Of a stretch of DNA of 64,000 bases, positions 55,140 to 64,000 are shown piece after piece. Each line of letters starts with the position of its first letter. The stretch's first letter is position 1. The stretch comes from Odoribacter laneus YIT 12061. GTDB lineage: Bacteria > Bacteroidota > Bacteroidia > Bacteroidales > Marinifilaceae. The stretch spans positions 116,091 through 180,090 of the forward strand of contig NZ_JH594597.1 of the NCBI RefSeq assembly GCF_000243215.1, written 5' to 3'. The notes beneath the pieces are model-generated. The model saw nothing but the letters and a program-made list of their open reading frames with translations. It was not told the DNA's origin and made no database searches. Both the position numbers and the translations under genes were made by a program.

Positions 55140-55965
55140 TTTCACCGATACTATTGATTTTCTTATACAAAGAATGATGCTCACGTCCTTCCCTTATACT
55201 GAAAAATTTCAAGCTTATACCTATAAAATAAATCGTGTACAAAAAATTCTGCCCCAAAGAGGCTAACAACAAAAAAGCGGAAGCTATATAATTATTTTCC
55301 GGATTTCCTGTCACCAAACTGGGAATATATAAAACCCAAGTAGGGATCAAAAAAATATAAGACAGAAGACTGATGATCAGATTGAGAATGATTCCATACC
55401 CAAAAGTACTCCACCACTCTCCCCCAATAAAAGAAAGCGAGAAACCTTCCTTTATTTTTCTGTCGGCCATGACAATCAAATAACCTCCGAAAGTCAGGGT
55501 AATAAAAAAATAAATCCCGGGGATAATGAGAAATAAAGTAGCCACTAAGCTTATACATACATAACCGATTCCCCATATCCCTAAAGAAAGTCCTTTACGC
55601 CTCATGACAATCCACACTTCCCGGACGCTTATCCGATTCTTGTCTCCTGTTTCACATTTCTCCTGGTATACCCGTATATAAGATAAAGTTGTCAACATTA
55701 TCCAATAGACGACTACAAGATTAAAAAAATAACTCCAAAGGATATTGCCGTTAAAATTAAATATATCTGCTGCGGATTTTCCCTCTGAATAAAAAATAAG
55801 ATCCCGTAAAAAAGTACTTTTAATCAAAACATCCATCCCCAAAACAGGTAATGCTAGGTAACAAAAACATATTAAAAACGATTTAAACTCCTGCTTGATA
55901 AAAACAAAAGTATCCGTTAACAAATCCCCGAAACTCCGCCGTTGATATAAATCAATTTTTTCCAT
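55129..55965 (-). CDS. Hypothetical membrane protein of the MoxR locus
   Basis: Integral-membrane protein of 278 residues with about six helices. The N-terminus (KIDLYQRRSFGDLLTDTFVFIKQEFKSFL) is cytoplasmic and amphipathic, resembling DUF4013 or glycerophosphodiesterase-type membrane domains with no catalytic residues. No specific family can be named with confidence. It overlaps SpoIIM upstream by 14 bases and the DUF4129 gene downstream by 11, so it belongs to the same operon and probably the same membrane complex. Confidence 0.75.
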   Translation of the reverse strand: MEKIDLYQRRSFGDLLTDTFVFIKQEFKSFLICFCYLALPVLGMDVLIKSTFLRDLIFYSEGKSAADIFNFNGNILWSYFFNLVVVYWIMLTTLSYIRVYQEKCETGDKNRISVREVWIVMRRKGLSLGIWGIGYVCISLVATLFLIIPGIYFFITLTFGGYLIVMADRKIKEGFSLSFIGGEWWSTFGYGIILNLIISLLSYIFLIPTWVLYIPSLVTGNPENNYIASAFLLLASLGQNFLYTIYFIGISLKFFSIREGREHHSLYKKINSIGENAI

Positions 55966-56905
55966 GTTTTCTTTTATTTACCAAAAACGGGTAAAGTCCG
56001 AAATAGCCTAAAACACCGATAAATGACAGGGAAACACACCCGAACCCCACCGCCGGATAAGAATCTGCATAACGGGTAATAAAACTTTCTATTCCCCCGG
56101 CTAAGATAAAAAAAGGAATTAATCCCACGACAATCTGAATCCCTTTTAAAGCTCCCTTTTTAAAGGATTGAATACGGGTATAAGTACCGGGAAATAAAAA
56201 ACTATTTCCGATAATTACTCCTGCTCCTCCGGCAATCACAATGGAAGTAATCTCAAAAGTTCCATGCGCCCAGATCGAGGAAGCGGAATGCAGAAATAAT
56301 CCCTGAGCATAAAAAAAATATTGAAAAGCTCCTAACATAACGCCATTGGAAAACAAAATCCACAAAGCTCCTACAGAAAAAAAGACTCCAAAAACAAAAG
56401 CAATGAAAGACACCCGTATATTATTGAGTGTAATTTCCCAAAACATCTCCCACTCCTCGCCCGAATTATATATTCCCATAGGAGTTCCCGCCGCAATATT
56501 ATCCAACGTCCGATTGACATAAACATCTCCTAAAATAAAACGGACAAAAGATACTTCATGGCCAGCAGAAAACCATCCGACGATAACAGAAACAATGAAA
56601 AACAATAATACAAAAAGCATCGTTTTTCTCTCTTTGAAAAGTAAAAGCGGAAAATCTTCTTTCCAAAAAGCCAACAACCCCTTTTTTCTCTCTGAGCGAT
56701 AATGATAAATCCTCGTCTGGAAACGGGCCATTAATTGGTTGAGGTATTTTTCTGTAGGGCTTCCCGGGTAAAACGTTCGTGCATAAGAAAGATCATCCGA
56801 TAATTCTATAAAATCAGATGCTAATTCATCCGTATATTCGGGTCCTTTTCTCTCTATTTCACTCCATCTCTGTTTATTTTTTGCTATAAATTTTGCTTCT
56901 TTCAT
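55952..56905 (-). CDS. SpoIIM-like (DUF95) membrane protein
   Basis: Membrane protein of 317 residues, stage II sporulation protein M family. A cytoplasmic helical N-terminus (about 1-90) is followed by five to six helices. The family core GVMLGAFQYFFYAQGLFLHSASSIWAHGTFEITSIVIAGGAG lies near 188-232. The organism is not a sporulator; in Bacteroidetes this family occurs with MoxR, DUF58 and RDD genes. It is the first gene of the unit, with a -7 element 41 bases upstream. The enzymatic role is unknown. Confidence 0.9.
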   Translation of the reverse strand: MKEAKFIAKNKQRWSEIERKGPEYTDELASDFIELSDDLSYARTFYPGSPTEKYLNQLMARFQTRIYHYRSERKKGLLAFWKEDFPLLLFKERKTMLFVLLFFIVSVIVGWFSAGHEVSFVRFILGDVYVNRTLDNIAAGTPMGIYNSGEEWEMFWEITLNNIRVSFIAFVFGVFFSVGALWILFSNGVMLGAFQYFFYAQGLFLHSASSIWAHGTFEITSIVIAGGAGVIIGNSFLFPGTYTRIQSFKKGALKGIQIVVGLIPFFILAGGIESFITRYADSYPAVGFGCVSLSFIGVLGYFGLYPFLVNKRKHGKN

Positions 56906-56945
56906 TGGACAGAAAAGAATTAGTAGCTCATTCGTTCATCCCGGA

Positions 56946-56953
56946 CAAATGTA
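56946..56953 (-). promoter_or_regulatory. -7 element of the SpoIIM-MoxR-DUF58 operon
   Basis: CAAATGTA on the plus strand reads TACATTTG on the minus strand, matching TAnnTTTG. It lies 41 bases before the SpoIIM start. No matching -33 TTTG is at the normal spacing. Confidence 0.5.
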
Positions 56954-56992
56954 TTTTTAATAACAAAAATAGATTATTTTATCAAAAAATAA

Positions 56993-57000
56993 TATGTTTG
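56993..57000 (+). promoter_or_regulatory. -7 element of the RDD gene
   Basis: TATGTTTG matches TAnnTTTG. It lies within the open frame upstream of 57022 and so supports the ATG at 57022 as start. It is divergent from the operon promoter 40 bases away. Confidence 0.58.
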
Positions 57001-57021
57001 CAGGACACAATTCCATTTCCC

Positions 57022-57741
57022 ATGAAAATATCTGTCAATACTGTACAAAATGTCGGCATCGACTATGAGCTGGCAGGTGTAGGTCCCCGTATACTGGCTA
57101 CCCTTCTGGATTTCCTTATTTTAGGTTCTCTATCGCTTCTTTTCGCTCTTATAGGAGGACTGGGAGTGAGTATCAGTCAGGGAAGTACAGGCAGTGTTGT
57201 ATTTTTTATTATCCTACTCAGTCTCCTCCCCCTGTATCACCTGCTTTGCGAATTATTTTTCCATGGGAAAAGTATCGGAAAGATGGCTTTTCGTCTACAA
57301 GTTGTCCGCTTAGACGGGAAAAAGGTAAGCTTTTGGGATTATATGCTACGCTGGGTTTTTCGATTAATCGACATCACTCTTACCAGTGGGGTGACAGCTC
57401 TTCTTTCGATTGTCCTTACAAAGCATACGCAAAGAATCGGCGACCTGGCAGCCGGCACAACAGTTATCCGGCAGAAAAACCCCGTTAGTTTACAGGACTT
57501 AACCCGTCATGCAACTCCTGCCGAATATACGGTTGTATTTCCGCAAGTCAGCCTGTTGTCCGATCGGGATATACGGATTATAAATGAAGTAATAGCCGAA
57601 GTTAACCGCAGTCTGGATTTTAAACTACTGGATCCGCTGGCTAAAAAAATAAAAGAAGTCACCGGCATTTCTTCCCCTATGGATAACCAGACTTTCATAA
57701 AAACCATTTTGAAAGATTATTATCATTTGGCCCAGGAATAA
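57022..57741 (+). CDS. RDD family membrane protein
   Basis: Membrane protein of 239 residues. The RDD domain (about 10-150) starts DYELAGVGPRILATLLDFLILG and includes GKSIGKMAFRLQVVRLDGKKVSF and QRIGDLAAGTTVIR. It has three to four helices, with a cytoplasmic C-terminal tail of 90 residues. RDD proteins are proposed transporters or scaffolds. Transcribed divergently from the SpoIIM-MoxR-DUF58 operon with a shared 116-base control region, it is likely part of the same system. The frame opens at 56893, but that start would lie within the SpoIIM gene. Confidence 0.9.
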   Translation: MKISVNTVQNVGIDYELAGVGPRILATLLDFLILGSLSLLFALIGGLGVSISQGSTGSVVFFIILLSLLPLYHLLCELFFHGKSIGKMAFRLQVVRLDGKKVSFWDYMLRWVFRLIDITLTSGVTALLSIVLTKHTQRIGDLAAGTTVIRQKNPVSLQDLTRHATPAEYTVVFPQVSLLSDRDIRIINEVIAEVNRSLDFKLLDPLAKKIKEVTGISSPMDNQTFIKTILKDYYHLAQE

Positions 57742-57931
57742 ACAACAAATTTCAAAGATAAGATTGTAGAAAACCTATTTTGGAAACCTGTCCTTCTCTT
57801 TGATTTGTTTACAATCTTTAGGGATTCTTCCCGGTTTTTCCTTCTTTTGTTTAACAAATAATAAGTCTTTATAATTGTCCGGTGACTGGGTAATCCATAA
57901 TTTTATACGACTAAACGAAATAAAACAAATT

Positions 57932-58651
57932 ATGAAAACAGTATTACACAAAGCGGATACCCGGGGACATTTCAATCACGGCTGGTTACGCACTTCTCAC
58001 ACTTTCAGTTTTGCAGATTATTACGATCCGCAACGCGTCAATTTCGGAGCTTTACGAGTACTAAACGACGATTCCATCGATCCCGGTACAGGTTTTGATA
58101 TGCATCCTCACCGGAACATGGAAATCGTATCCATCCCTCTAAGTGGCGCCTTAAAGCATCGGGACAATATGGGAAATACGACCGTACTGCATCAGGGAGA
58201 AATTCAAGTAATGAGTGCAGGTACAGGGATATTGCATAGCGAATACAATGCCAGTAACGATAAAAATACCGATTTTTTACAAATCTGGGTAATCCCCGAC
58301 AGAATGAATGTGACCTCCCGTTACGAAACGGCTCGGATCAACGATATCATCCGACGAAATGAAATTACAGAAATTATATCTCCCTACCCCGGTAAAGAAA
58401 AAGAATTATGGATTTATCAGCAGGCTTGGTTTTCTATAGGAGAACTCACTAAAAATACCCGTCATACCTATCACTTCAAATCTTCCCATAGTTTCGGAGT
58501 GTATGTTTTCGTTATCGAAGGGGCTGTTATCGTAGAAGGTTCCTTTTTAGGCAAACGGGATGGACAAGGGATATACGACACCCAAACTTTTGGCATTGAA
58601 GTGAAAGAAGACTCAAAAGTCCTTTTTATTGAAGTTCCCGCCGTCCACTAA
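57932..58651 (+). CDS. Pirin family protein (YhhW-like)
   Basis: Cytoplasmic bicupin of 239 residues. The metal ligands His58, His60 (DMHPHRNMEI) and His102, Glu104 (LHSEYN) are all present. The N-terminus KADTRGHFNHGWLRTSHTFSFADYYDP is the pirin signature. E. coli YhhW has quercetin 2,3-dioxygenase activity; in an anaerobe the physiological reaction is unknown. The frame opens at 57875, but ATG 57932 gives the family N-terminus. It is monocistronic and convergent with mutB. Confidence 0.92.
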   Translation: MKTVLHKADTRGHFNHGWLRTSHTFSFADYYDPQRVNFGALRVLNDDSIDPGTGFDMHPHRNMEIVSIPLSGALKHRDNMGNTTVLHQGEIQVMSAGTGILHSEYNASNDKNTDFLQIWVIPDRMNVTSRYETARINDIIRRNEITEIISPYPGKEKELWIYQQAWFSIGELTKNTRHTYHFKSSHSFGVYVFVIEGAVIVEGSFLGKRDGQGIYDTQTFGIEVKEDSKVLFIEVPAVH

Positions 58652-58727
58652 GTAACGGCTTCATCCCTTAAGGCCGTTTCAGAAAGTAAAGCTTTATTTT
58701 TCTAATATTCTGTGCTCTTTTCAGAAA

Positions 58728-58793
58728 TTGACAGTTGGGACAAAAATTTCTGATAAATAACTATCTATCAGGGATTTTCGTCCCAACTATCAA
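58728..58793. repeat. Long 28-bp inverted repeat between pirin and mutB
   Basis: Arms 58728-58755 and 58766-58793 agree at 24 of 28 positions, and most of the rest can form G-U pairs on one strand or the other. The loop is 10 bases. The outer arm begins TTGACAGTTGGGAC. Both strands could fold. No T-run follows. It may be a transcript-end stabiliser, a protein-binding site or an element remnant. Confidence 0.75.
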
Positions 58794-58824
58794 TAGAATG
58801 CAAATCCGTTCCTCAAGGAATATT

Positions 58825-58868
58825 GAATGCCAAAAAGGCAAAATTTCACCTTTTTGGACATTCATTTT
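58825..58868 (+). terminator. Terminator-like hairpin before the mutB 3' end
   Basis: Stem CCAAAAAGG (58830-58838) with CCTTTTTGG (58849-58857), extended by GAATG/CATTC around a one-base bulge. It is followed on the plus strand by ATTTTCTTTT. It is probably shared by the convergent pirin and mutB transcripts. Confidence 0.6.
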
Positions 58869-58892
58869 CTTTTACTTCGTTTCTAGCAAAAA

Positions 58893-61049
58893 CTATTTTT
58901 TAGCTAACTGAAGCAAGATCTCCAGCACTTGAATAGCGCTCTTCGAAACCTTCGTTCCGGGGCCGAACACAGCAATTGCGCCGGCATCGAACAAGAATTG
59001 ATAATCCTGATGAGGAATAACTCCTCCTACATATACCAGAATATCTTCCCGTCCCAGTTTCTTCAATTCTTCGATAACAGCAGGAACCAAGGTTTTATGA
59101 CCGGCCGCCAAAGAAGAAACCCCGATAACATGCACATCGTTCTCTACAGCTTGTTTAGCTGTTTCTGCCGGAGTCTGGAACAAAGGACCCATATCTACGT
59201 CAAAGCCCATATCGGCATATCCCGTAGCCACAACTTTTGCTCCCCGGTCGTGTCCGTCCTGTCCCATTTTAGCGATCATAATACGCGGACGACGACCTGT
59301 TAATTCTGCAAATTCGTCGGCCATTTCTTTTGCTTTCTTGAAGTCAGCATCTTCGTTAGCTACACTTGAATATACTCCGCTCACAGTTCTGATTACAGCT
59401 TTATAACGTCCAACAACTTTTTCACATGCATAGGAAATTTCTCCCAGAGAAGCACGTTTCTTTGCAGCATCTACGGCTAATTCCAACAAATTCCCTTCTC
59501 CTGTTTCCACACATTTTGTGATAGCATCCAGAGCTGCTTCCACTTCAGCCTGATTCCGGTTAGCTTTCAATTCCTTCAAGCGGGCAATCTGAGCTTCGCG
59601 TACAGCTGTATTGTCAATTTCCAGAATATCGATCGGATCTTCTTTGTCCAAACGATACTTATTGGTACCGACAATCGTCTGCTCTCCGCTATCAATCCGA
59701 GCCTGCGTACGAGCTGCAGCTTCTTCAATACGTAATTTCGGAATTCCGGATTCTATCGCCTTGGCCATACCCCCTAATTTTTCAATTTCCTGGATATGTT
59801 CCCAAGCTTTATGTACAAGTTCATTGGTCAGATTTTCTACATAATAAGAACCTGCCCAAGGATCGATAGCCTTACAAATGGTTGATTCTTCCTGAATATA
59901 AATCTGGGTGTTACGGGCAATACGGGCAGAGAAATCGGTCGGTAAAGCAATTGCTTCATCCAAAGCATTGGTATGCAAGCTCTGTGTATGTCCTAAAGCA
60001 GCTCCCATAGCTTCGATACAGGTACGTCCTACATTATTGAACGGATCCTGCTCGGTCAAAGACCAACCGGAAGTCTGTGAATGCGTACGTAACGCTAAAG
60101 ATTTCGGATTTTTCGGATTAAACTGTTTTACAATTTTCGCCCATAACAATCTCCCGGCTCTCATCTTGGCAATTTCCATAAAATGGTTCATACCAATAGC
60201 CCAGAAGAAAGACAAACGAGGAGCAAATGCATCGATATCCATACCGGCATTTACTCCAGCCCGTAAGTATTCCAAACCATCAGCCAAGGTATAAGCCAAT
60301 TCAATGTCGGCTGTTGCTCCGGCTTCCTGCATATGGTAACCGGAAATCGAAATCGAATTGAATTTCGGCATGTTTTTAGAAGTATACTCAAAGATATCAG
60401 CTATAATTTTCATCGAAAACTTAGGCGGATAAATATAAGTATTCCGCACCATGAATTCCTTTAGAATATCATTCTGAATGGTTCCGGACAACTGATCCAA
60501 GGTTGCACCTTGTTCCAAACCGGCTACGATGTAGAAAGCTAATACAGGCAATACGGCCCCGTTCATAGTCATAGAAACAGACATCTTATCCAATGGAATC
60601 TGATCGAACAGAATCTTCATATCCAGAATAGAGTCCACAGCTACACCCGCTTTTCCAACATCCCCGATCACACGCGGATGATCCGAGTCATAGCCACGGT
60701 GCGTTGCTAAGTCGAATGCCACAGACAATCCTTTTTGCCCCGCAGCCAAGTTCCGGCGATAAAAGGCATTGGATTCTTCAGCAGTCGAAAATCCTGCATA
60801 CTGACGGATGGTCCAAGGACGTAAAGGATACATAGCAGAATACGGACCGCGTAAATAAGGAGGAATACCGGCAACATAATCCAGATGTTCCATTCCTTTC
60901 AAATCTTCAGCCGTATATACCGGCTTAACGGGTATTAATTCCGGCGTCGTCCAGTTTTTGGCGATATGATTGGCCTTTTCCCATTCTTCAGCTGAAAGGG
61001 AAGCCTTTTGAGACGCCTTAATATCTATATTTTTGAAATTTGGTTTCAT
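58893..61049 (-). CDS. mutB: Methylmalonyl-CoA mutase, large (catalytic) subunit
   Basis: B12-dependent mutase interconverting succinyl-CoA and (R)-methylmalonyl-CoA, the route to propionate in Bacteroidales. The 718 residues cover the TIM-barrel domain, with [14 protein letters not shown] and the active-site His239 in [12 protein letters not shown]. The C-terminal cobalamin domain has the cobalt ligand His600 in DGHDRG. All key residues are intact. It follows mutA after 82 bases in the same direction. No epimerase or MeaB-type chaperone gene is adjacent. Confidence 0.97.
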   Translation of the reverse strand: MKPNFKNIDIKASQKASLSAEEWEKANHIAKNWTTPELIPVKPVYTAEDLKGMEHLDYVAGIPPYLRGPYSAMYPLRPWTIRQYAGFSTAEESNAFYRRNLAAGQKGLSVAFDLATHRGYDSDHPRVIGDVGKAGVAVDSILDMKILFDQIPLDKMSVSMTMNGAVLPVLAFYIVAGLEQGATLDQLSGTIQNDILKEFMVRNTYIYPPKFSMKIIADIFEYTSKNMPKFNSISISGYHMQEAGATADIELAYTLADGLEYLRAGVNAGMDIDAFAPRLSFFWAIGMNHFMEIAKMRAGRLLWAKIVKQFNPKNPKSLALRTHSQTSGWSLTEQDPFNNVGRTCIEAMGAALGHTQSLHTNALDEAIALPTDFSARIARNTQIYIQEESTICKAIDPWAGSYYVENLTNELVHKAWEHIQEIEKLGGMAKAIESGIPKLRIEEAAARTQARIDSGEQTIVGTNKYRLDKEDPIDILEIDNTAVREAQIARLKELKANRNQAEVEAALDAITKCVETGEGNLLELAVDAAKKRASLGEISYACEKVVGRYKAVIRTVSGVYSSVANEDADFKKAKEMADEFAELTGRRPRIMIAKMGQDGHDRGAKVVATGYADMGFDVDMGPLFQTPAETAKQAVENDVHVIGVSSLAAGHKTLVPAVIEELKKLGREDILVYVGGVIPHQDYQFLFDAGAIAVFGPGTKVSKSAIQVLEILLQLAKK

Positions 61050-61131
61050 ATATTTTAAATCTAAAGAGTGATAGAAATCAGAGGGTTTAAAGTAGAATTT
61101 CTTCCCGTCCCCTTTCTTTACTCGTTCATTA

Positions 61132-63006
61132 TTAAATACCTAATTTTTGCTGATAGCCGCTCAATTCTTCTAACACATTATTCTTTACGTGTATATAATT
61201 GGTCAATCCTTTGGCTTCCAATTCAGGACGGCTTTCCGGATTACCGGCTACTACGATAATCGCTTTATCTTTGAGTCGCTCAAAAGCTTCAGGAGCAAAT
61301 CCGGCATATTCATCGTCAGCACTACAAAGTACTACAATAGCGGCTTTGTTATCCAAACAAGCTTTTACACCTTCGTCTACGGTTTTAAAACCATTGTTAT
61401 CCACTACCTGGAATCCGGCACAAGCGAAAAAGTTGCAGGCAAACTGAGCCCTTGCCTTCCGCATAGCCAGATTTCCCATCGGGAACATATATACTACGGG
61501 ACGACCGTTCTTAGCAGCATACATATCCGTTTTTAAACGCAATGCTTCAAACGCCTGTGTACCCCGATAAGGTTTTAAGGTTTCTACTGTAGCCCCTTCG
61601 ACAGCGTGATCTTCTGGTTCTAACACACAAGAACAAATCGCTTTTTCTATCTTTTCATTGAAATTGGGGAACTGATTGGTGCCCACAAAATTCTCTTTCC
61701 GCTGAGCAATCGCCAAATCTCTGGCTTGAGCCGTTGCTTTTACAGCAGCTTGAATAAAACCTTTCTTGAAAGCTTCTATATAACCGCCTTCTTCTTGTAC
61801 CTGTAAAAATAATTTCCAGGCAGCTTCAGCTATATTTTCCGTCAGCTCTTCAATATAATAAGAACCTCCGGCCACATCTACGATACGGGCAAAATGTGAC
61901 TCTTCTTTCAGTAACAATTGCTGATTGCGGGCAACACGTTCGCCTAATTCAGAAGGTTCACATTCATAAATATCATCGTACGGATGTACTGTAAAAGAAT
62001 CGACCCCACCCAATACGGCAGACATTGTTTCTGTCTGTGTACGCAACATATTCACATTCGGATCATACACAGTCTTATTCCATTCTGAAGTTTCTGCATG
62101 TGTATTCATTTTACAAACAGAATCACAACAAGGATTGTAAGCTTTTACAATATGAGCCCATAAATAACGGGCTGCCCGTAATTTAGCAATTTCCATAAAA
62201 TATTTGGAACTCGTAGCAAAATGGAAACGAATGCGGGGAGCAATCTCATTTACACTCATTCCAGCTTCTGTCAACTTATCCAGATACTCTACTCCTGCAG
62301 CCAAACTAAATCCCAACTCCTGTACAATAGAAGCACCGGAATTATTGAATACATATCCTCCTACTTCTATGGTCTTGAAATTTTTATAAGCAGCCATTTT
62401 TTTGGTGTTTTCCAGAGGAGCACCAAAAGGATTCTCACAACAAATCTTTCCCTTTAAAGTCAAATTTGTCAACGGATCGATATTTATACCTCCCTGTATC
62501 TTTTCCGGATCAATTCCCCGTTCTTCCACTACCGCCATAAACGCATCTACAATAGAGCATTTTTTACATTCGCACACAAAATTGATTTCGACACATTCTA
62601 AACAGATATCTTTCAACAAAGCCTCCATATCAGCTTTTGAAAACTCACGACAACCCGTGAAAACAAATCCTAACGAATTTACTCCTCTGTTTAATACGTC
62701 TAATGCTTTCTTATTGGCTTCGGCAATGTCTTCTACCCGGATATCCTGCCGCACATACCAATCATTGTTATCCTTTTTATTGCCTCTTACAAACGGGAAC
62801 TCTCCCGGCAAACACTCGAGATTTTTAAGGTCTTTCATGTTTTCTAACCGATACATCGGCTGAACATTAAAACCCTCATTGGTTCTCCATACGAGCTTTT
62901 TATTGAAATCGGCCCCTTTCAGGTCGACAGTAACTTTGTCCACCCACTCCTGCATAGTGTTAGGCGCAAACTCACTGAAAAGCTTCTGATTTACATTTTC
63001 TGCCAT
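61132..63006 (-). CDS. mutA: Methylmalonyl-CoA mutase, small subunit
   Basis: Non-catalytic partner of MutB, 624 residues, structurally similar but with a degenerate cobalamin domain lacking DxHxxG. Family segments are [17 protein letters not shown] near the N-terminus, [20 protein letters not shown] and [20 protein letters not shown]. It contains unusual clustered cysteines ([16 protein letters not shown] near 133-148), which I cannot interpret. It is the first gene of the mutAB unit, with a -7 candidate upstream at 63049-63056. I see no cobalamin riboswitch in the leader. Confidence 0.95.
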   Translation of the reverse strand: MAENVNQKLFSEFAPNTMQEWVDKVTVDLKGADFNKKLVWRTNEGFNVQPMYRLENMKDLKNLECLPGEFPFVRGNKKDNNDWYVRQDIRVEDIAEANKKALDVLNRGVNSLGFVFTGCREFSKADMEALLKDICLECVEINFVCECKKCSIVDAFMAVVEERGIDPEKIQGGINIDPLTNLTLKGKICCENPFGAPLENTKKMAAYKNFKTIEVGGYVFNNSGASIVQELGFSLAAGVEYLDKLTEAGMSVNEIAPRIRFHFATSSKYFMEIAKLRAARYLWAHIVKAYNPCCDSVCKMNTHAETSEWNKTVYDPNVNMLRTQTETMSAVLGGVDSFTVHPYDDIYECEPSELGERVARNQQLLLKEESHFARIVDVAGGSYYIEELTENIAEAAWKLFLQVQEEGGYIEAFKKGFIQAAVKATAQARDLAIAQRKENFVGTNQFPNFNEKIEKAICSCVLEPEDHAVEGATVETLKPYRGTQAFEALRLKTDMYAAKNGRPVVYMFPMGNLAMRKARAQFACNFFACAGFQVVDNNGFKTVDEGVKACLDNKAAIVVLCSADDEYAGFAPEAFERLKDKAIIVVAGNPESRPELEAKGLTNYIHVKNNVLEELSGYQQKLGI

Positions 63007-63048
63007 AATTTATATATTTAACTGTAACTGTTTATTGTAAAAAACGAA

Positions 63049-63056
63049 CAAATTTA
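63049..63056 (-). promoter_or_regulatory. -7 element of mutAB
   Basis: CAAATTTA on the plus strand reads TAAATTTG on the minus strand, matching TAnnTTTG, 43 bases before the mutA start. An A/T-run, not a clear TTTG, occupies the -33 region. Confidence 0.48.
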
Positions 63057-63189
63057 AGTCTTTTAAAGGATTAAAAAAATTATTTAGTGCCTTTTTTCCT
63101 TATTTACAACGTTTGACTCCAACCTCCAAATTTTTATTTCTCAACCAGATAAACATCTCTCTCTCCTTCTTCCTGTTAAAATCTTCTCA

Positions 63190-63218
63190 TAAAAAAAGCT
63201 GTTCTCCCCGAACAGCTT
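63190..63218 (-). terminator. Terminator of the lipocalin gene
   Basis: On the minus strand, stem AAGCTGTTC (63218-63210) with GAACAGCTT (63204-63196) and loop GGGGA is followed by a run of seven T (complement of 63191-63197). A strong intrinsic terminator 50 bases after the stop. Confidence 0.88.
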
Positions 63219-63268
63219 CTTCTGTATATTTGATAAATTCGAATGATTAACTGTAAATTTTTAAAAAT

Positions 63269-63727
63269 CTATTGAATGACAAAAATTAATTTCTCGGTAT
63301 CATAACCACGTTCCCGAATTCTAGTCAATAAGTCGGTCAATAAATTTCCACTCAATTCCTTCGTCCGACTCAATATCCATAAATATTTATCCGAAGAACT
63401 GCCTACAATAGCATAAGAATAATGCTCCTCATCCAATTCCATGACATAATAATCACTATAAATAAAAGGGAAAAAAGAAACTCTCAACTTTCCGGGCTGA
63501 GATTTATCCGGTAATTTGGCTTTTCCTTTGATAAGATGCCAAGCCCCTTTTTTCCAACCCCGATTCAATACTTTTATTTTCCCATCTTCCTGTAAACTAT
63601 ATTCAGCCGTCACTCCATCCATTCCTCTTTCAAAACGATGATTAAAACGGGCAATTTCATACCACTTCCCCATGTAACGCTTCAGATCAAGCCTTGCAAC
63701 AGTTCTGTTATCAATATTATTCGTCAT
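63269..63727 (-). CDS. Lipocalin family protein (Blc-like)
   Basis: Small beta-barrel lipid-binding protein of 152 residues. The first lipocalin motif is RYMGKWYEIARFNHRFERGM (18-37), followed by VTAEYSLQEDGKIKVLNRG, and DKYLWILSRTKEL matches the last conserved segment. E. coli Blc is an outer-membrane lipoprotein; here there is no signal peptide or lipobox, so the protein should be cytoplasmic unless a different start exists. It is monocistronic. The 273 bases beyond its start to the window end are AT-rich, with no gene I can support. Confidence 0.92.
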   Translation of the reverse strand: MTNNIDNRTVARLDLKRYMGKWYEIARFNHRFERGMDGVTAEYSLQEDGKIKVLNRGWKKGAWHLIKGKAKLPDKSQPGKLRVSFFPFIYSDYYVMELDEEHYSYAIVGSSSDKYLWILSRTKELSGNLLTDLLTRIRERGYDTEKLIFVIQ

Positions 63728-64000
63728 ATGCGCTAAAAGATTTTTTCCTATGTACGTAAAAATTAAAAAGAAGTTATTAATACTTCCGATTCACACATAT
63801 TAACGAACGTTTTATTAGTGTGTTAAAAGCCAAAAAAGATAGATTGAAAGGATAAATTTTTATAATAACAGTGAGTATAAATGTATATAAAAACGAACTG
63901 ATTATAAGCATTGTATGAAGGAATAATATGATTGCTTTCTTTTTTTCAAAAAAGTTGTCTTTTCTTTTTATCATTCAAATTTCAACTATAAAAAACGTTC

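Noticed and set aside
63007..63268. Cobalamin riboswitch before the B12-dependent mutAB genes
   Set aside because: I looked for a B12-box-like segment in the leader and found none; the space is AT-rich and holds only the promoter and the lipocalin terminator.
63777..63974. Open frame of 65 codons near the window end
   Set aside because: Hydrophobic only because the region is AT-rich; no start context or family.

Overview
This 64 kb window looks like chromosome from a strict-anaerobe Bacteroidales bacterium. The promoter motifs are of the Bacteroidetes TAnnTTTG type, most starts lack a Shine-Dalgarno sequence, and the gene content is typical: DUF4290, DUF4492 upstream of cytochrome bd, a TonB-dependent receptor, type B L31, a periplasmic GH2 beta-galactosidase, a Ser-type sulfatase and methylmalonyl-CoA mutase as two subunits. 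The gut genera Odoribacter and Butyricimonas are plausible, but the genus is a guess.

Layout. 1-2720: phosphate uptake (tail of pstS, then pstC-pstA-pstB), followed by an Fe-S type cysH (2785-3495). 3502-8160: an FtsX/MacB-type permease and an acyltransferase, each bordered by copies of one palindromic repeat. 8364-8448: tRNA-Leu(CAA) on the minus strand with a clear promoter and terminator. 8965-15135: TonB receptor, UvrD/PcrA helicase, DUF4290 gene and folK. 15165-16315: an IS30-family insertion sequence between convergent folK and murA. 18034-21704: sppA-lpxK-purine nucleoside phosphorylase. 21803-25934, minus strand: a probable cell-wall-sugar salvage operon of a sugar kinase fused to a RapZ C-terminal domain, a MurU-like nucleotidyltransferase, PgeF and LrgA/LrgB. 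26313-31386: rpmE2, lon and a sulfatase. 31457-33140: a beta-barrel protein and an AI-2E family permease. 33339-36288: DUF4492-cydA-cydB.

36482-41136, minus strand: beta-galactosidase and a PurF-like protein whose glutaminase nucleophile is Ser instead of Cys. 41265-44933: tatA-tatC, yccF and topB. 45026-48373, minus strand: SulP transporter, OprO/P-type porin and DUF2059 protein. 48700-50906: an LUD-domain protein and an MFS exporter. 50899-57741: a MoxR/DUF58/DUF4350/DUF4129/membrane protein/SpoIIM operon with a divergent RDD gene. 57932-58651: pirin. 58893-63006, minus strand: mutB and mutA. 63269-63727: a lipocalin.

How the parts fit. Two independent features point to low fosfomycin sensitivity: MurA carries Asp in place of the catalytic Cys, and the AmgK/MurU-like pair could bypass MurA. 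Cytochrome bd and methylmalonyl-CoA mutase (succinate/propionate metabolism) fit an anaerobe that tolerates traces of oxygen. The items least explained by known biology are the palindrome family at 3502-8160, the kinase-RapZ fusion operon, the MoxR membrane locus, the PurF paralogue with a degenerate glutaminase, and several hairpins and small reading frames between genes.
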